Made by a program: the position numbers and the translations under genes. A DNA stretch of 12,673 nt from an uncultured Lachnospiraceae bacterium (lineage in GTDB: Bacteria; Bacillota; Clostridia; Lachnospirales; Lachnospiraceae), in the NCBI GenBank assembly GCA_958426095.1, contig CATZYB010000059.1, positions 1-12,673 of the forward strand. The letters run 5' to 3'. Shown here piece after piece: positions 12,058 to 12,673 of this stretch (its first letter is position 1; the number at the start of each line of letters is the position of its first letter). A model generated the notes under the pieces. That model was not told the origin of the DNA. It was given only the letters and a program-made list of their open reading frames with translations, and made no database searches.

Positions 12058-12543
12058 ATGAGAGTTTTAATTGTCAGCGATACGCATGGGAAAAATGGAA
12101 ACCTGGAAAAGGTACTCCGTCTCATTGCGCCACTGGATCTGGTGTTTCATTTAGGCGATCTGGAAGGCAGCGAGGGATATATCGAGGATATTGCGCCCTG
12201 TCCGGTGCATATGGTCAGCGGCAATAATGATTTTTTCACGTCTGTGCCGGCCGAAAAAATCGTGGTCATTGGACGGCATAAAATATTTATGTCCCATGGC
12301 CATCGGTACGGCGTGAGCTTTGATACGGTGCGTATTAAGGATGTGGCCAGAGAGCATGGCTGCGATGTGGTTTTCTTCGGTCATACCCATAAACCCCTCA
12401 TCGACTGGGATGATGATATCGTCGCTGTGAATCCGGGAAGCATCTCTTACCCGCGTCAGGAGAACCGCAGGCCTTCCTATGTACTGTTGGATATTGACCG
12501 TTATGGTGAACTTCATTTTTCTCTAAATTATTTAGAAAAATAG
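12058..12543 (+). CDS. YfcE/MJ0936-type metallophosphoesterase
   Basis: A 161-residue metallophosphodiesterase of the YfcE family. The metal ligands are all present: Asp8 and His10 (SDTHG), Asp34 (LGDLEG), Asn56 (GNND), His80 (MSHGHRYG) and His109/His111 (GHTHKP). A NPGSISYPR motif (125-133) is also typical. The family hydrolyses model phosphodiesters in vitro; the natural substrate is not settled. It starts 4 bases after the rdgB stop, and an rdgB-yfcE pairing is common in Clostridia and Bacilli, so the operon order is conserved. No good terminator follows; only a short AT-rich inverted repeat (TCTAAA...TTTAGA) lies at its 3' end. Confidence 0.93.
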   Translation: MRVLIVSDTHGKNGNLEKVLRLIAPLDLVFHLGDLEGSEGYIEDIAPCPVHMVSGNNDFFTSVPAEKIVVIGRHKIFMSHGHRYGVSFDTVRIKDVAREHGCDVVFFGHTHKPLIDWDDDIVAVNPGSISYPRQENRRPSYVLLDIDRYGELHFSLNYLEK

Positions 12544-12556
12544 TGAAAAAAAGTTG

Positions 12557-12585
12557 TTGACAATTAGTGAAAGATATAATATAAT
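12557..12585 (+). promoter_or_regulatory. Strong sigma-A promoter of the tRNA gene
   Basis: Consensus TTGACA (12557-12562), exactly 17 bases, and consensus TATAAT (12580-12585). The leader before the tRNA is about 30 bases and contains TCACG...CGTGA (12596-12612), a small hairpin that may guide 5' processing. Confidence 0.9.
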
Positions 12586-12620
12586 CTATCTTGCGTCACG
12601 GGTAAGACGTGATGAAACAT

Positions 12621-12673
12621 CGGGGTGTGGCTCAGCTTGGCTAGAGCGCTTGATTTGGGATCAAGAGGTCGCA
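12621..12673 (+). tRNA. tRNA-Pro (UGG), 3' part beyond the window
   Basis: Acceptor 5' strand CGGGGTG, D stem GCTC/GAGC, anticodon stem CTTGA/TCAAG (12649-12653, 12661-12665) and loop TTTGGGA with anticodon TGG at 12656-12658. The T arm and 3' acceptor strand are cut by the window edge. CGGGG start and UGG anticodon identify proline. Confidence 0.93.

Overview
The window looks like chromosomal DNA of a low-to-mid GC, Gram-positive, anaerobic Clostridia, most likely Lachnospiraceae. Support for this: strong AAGGAGG-type ribosome sites, sigma-A promoters of TTGACA-N17-TATAAT type, and families typical of that group (DUF3793, DUF2325, the FeoB-associated Cys-rich peptide, DUF5662, a papain-like protease with a lectin-like domain). 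The genus cannot be fixed by reading alone. I see no insertion sequence, phage gene, CRISPR array or rRNA.

Layout. (1) 1-330: the last codons of a cation-transporting P-type ATPase, then a hairpin terminator shared with the convergent aldehyde dehydrogenase gene (340-1827, minus strand), which has a textbook sigma-A promoter. (2) 2010-3528: an operon of DUF3793, flavodoxin and DUF2325, preceded by two back-to-back copies of the palindrome GTTAG-N6-CTAAC. (3) 3531-3917 (minus): a short DtxR/MntR-type metalloregulator, divergent from (4) 4016-7209: a ferrous-iron uptake locus feoA-feoA-feoB, a 42-residue Cys-rich FeoB partner, and an 86-residue mini-Fur winged-helix protein. The same palindrome occurs twice at the feoA promoter and once between feoA2 and feoB. 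(5) 7222-8563: loosely grouped small genes: DUF5662, an Asn-rich 60-residue protein behind a sigma-G-like promoter, and a single-domain rhodanese. (6) 8603-12543: a tight four-gene operon of a THUMP rRNA methyltransferase, an exported papain-like protease with a lectin-like domain, XTP/dITP pyrophosphatase (RdgB) and a YfcE-type phosphodiesterase. (7) 12557-12673: a strong promoter and a tRNA-Pro(UGG) that runs off the window end.

How it fits together. Five copies of one 16-bp operator, all within 2.6 kb and around a DtxR-family gene, tie Fe(II) import to the DUF3793-flavodoxin-DUF2325 operon. The simplest reading is one iron-responsive regulon. In low iron the regulator would release, FeoAAB would import Fe(II), and flavodoxin would replace ferredoxin while two proteins of unknown function do something linked to that switch. 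This module, plus the mini-Fur and Cys-rich peptide behind feoB, is the best candidate for an undescribed system here. The Asn-rich small protein with a forespore-type promoter is the second.
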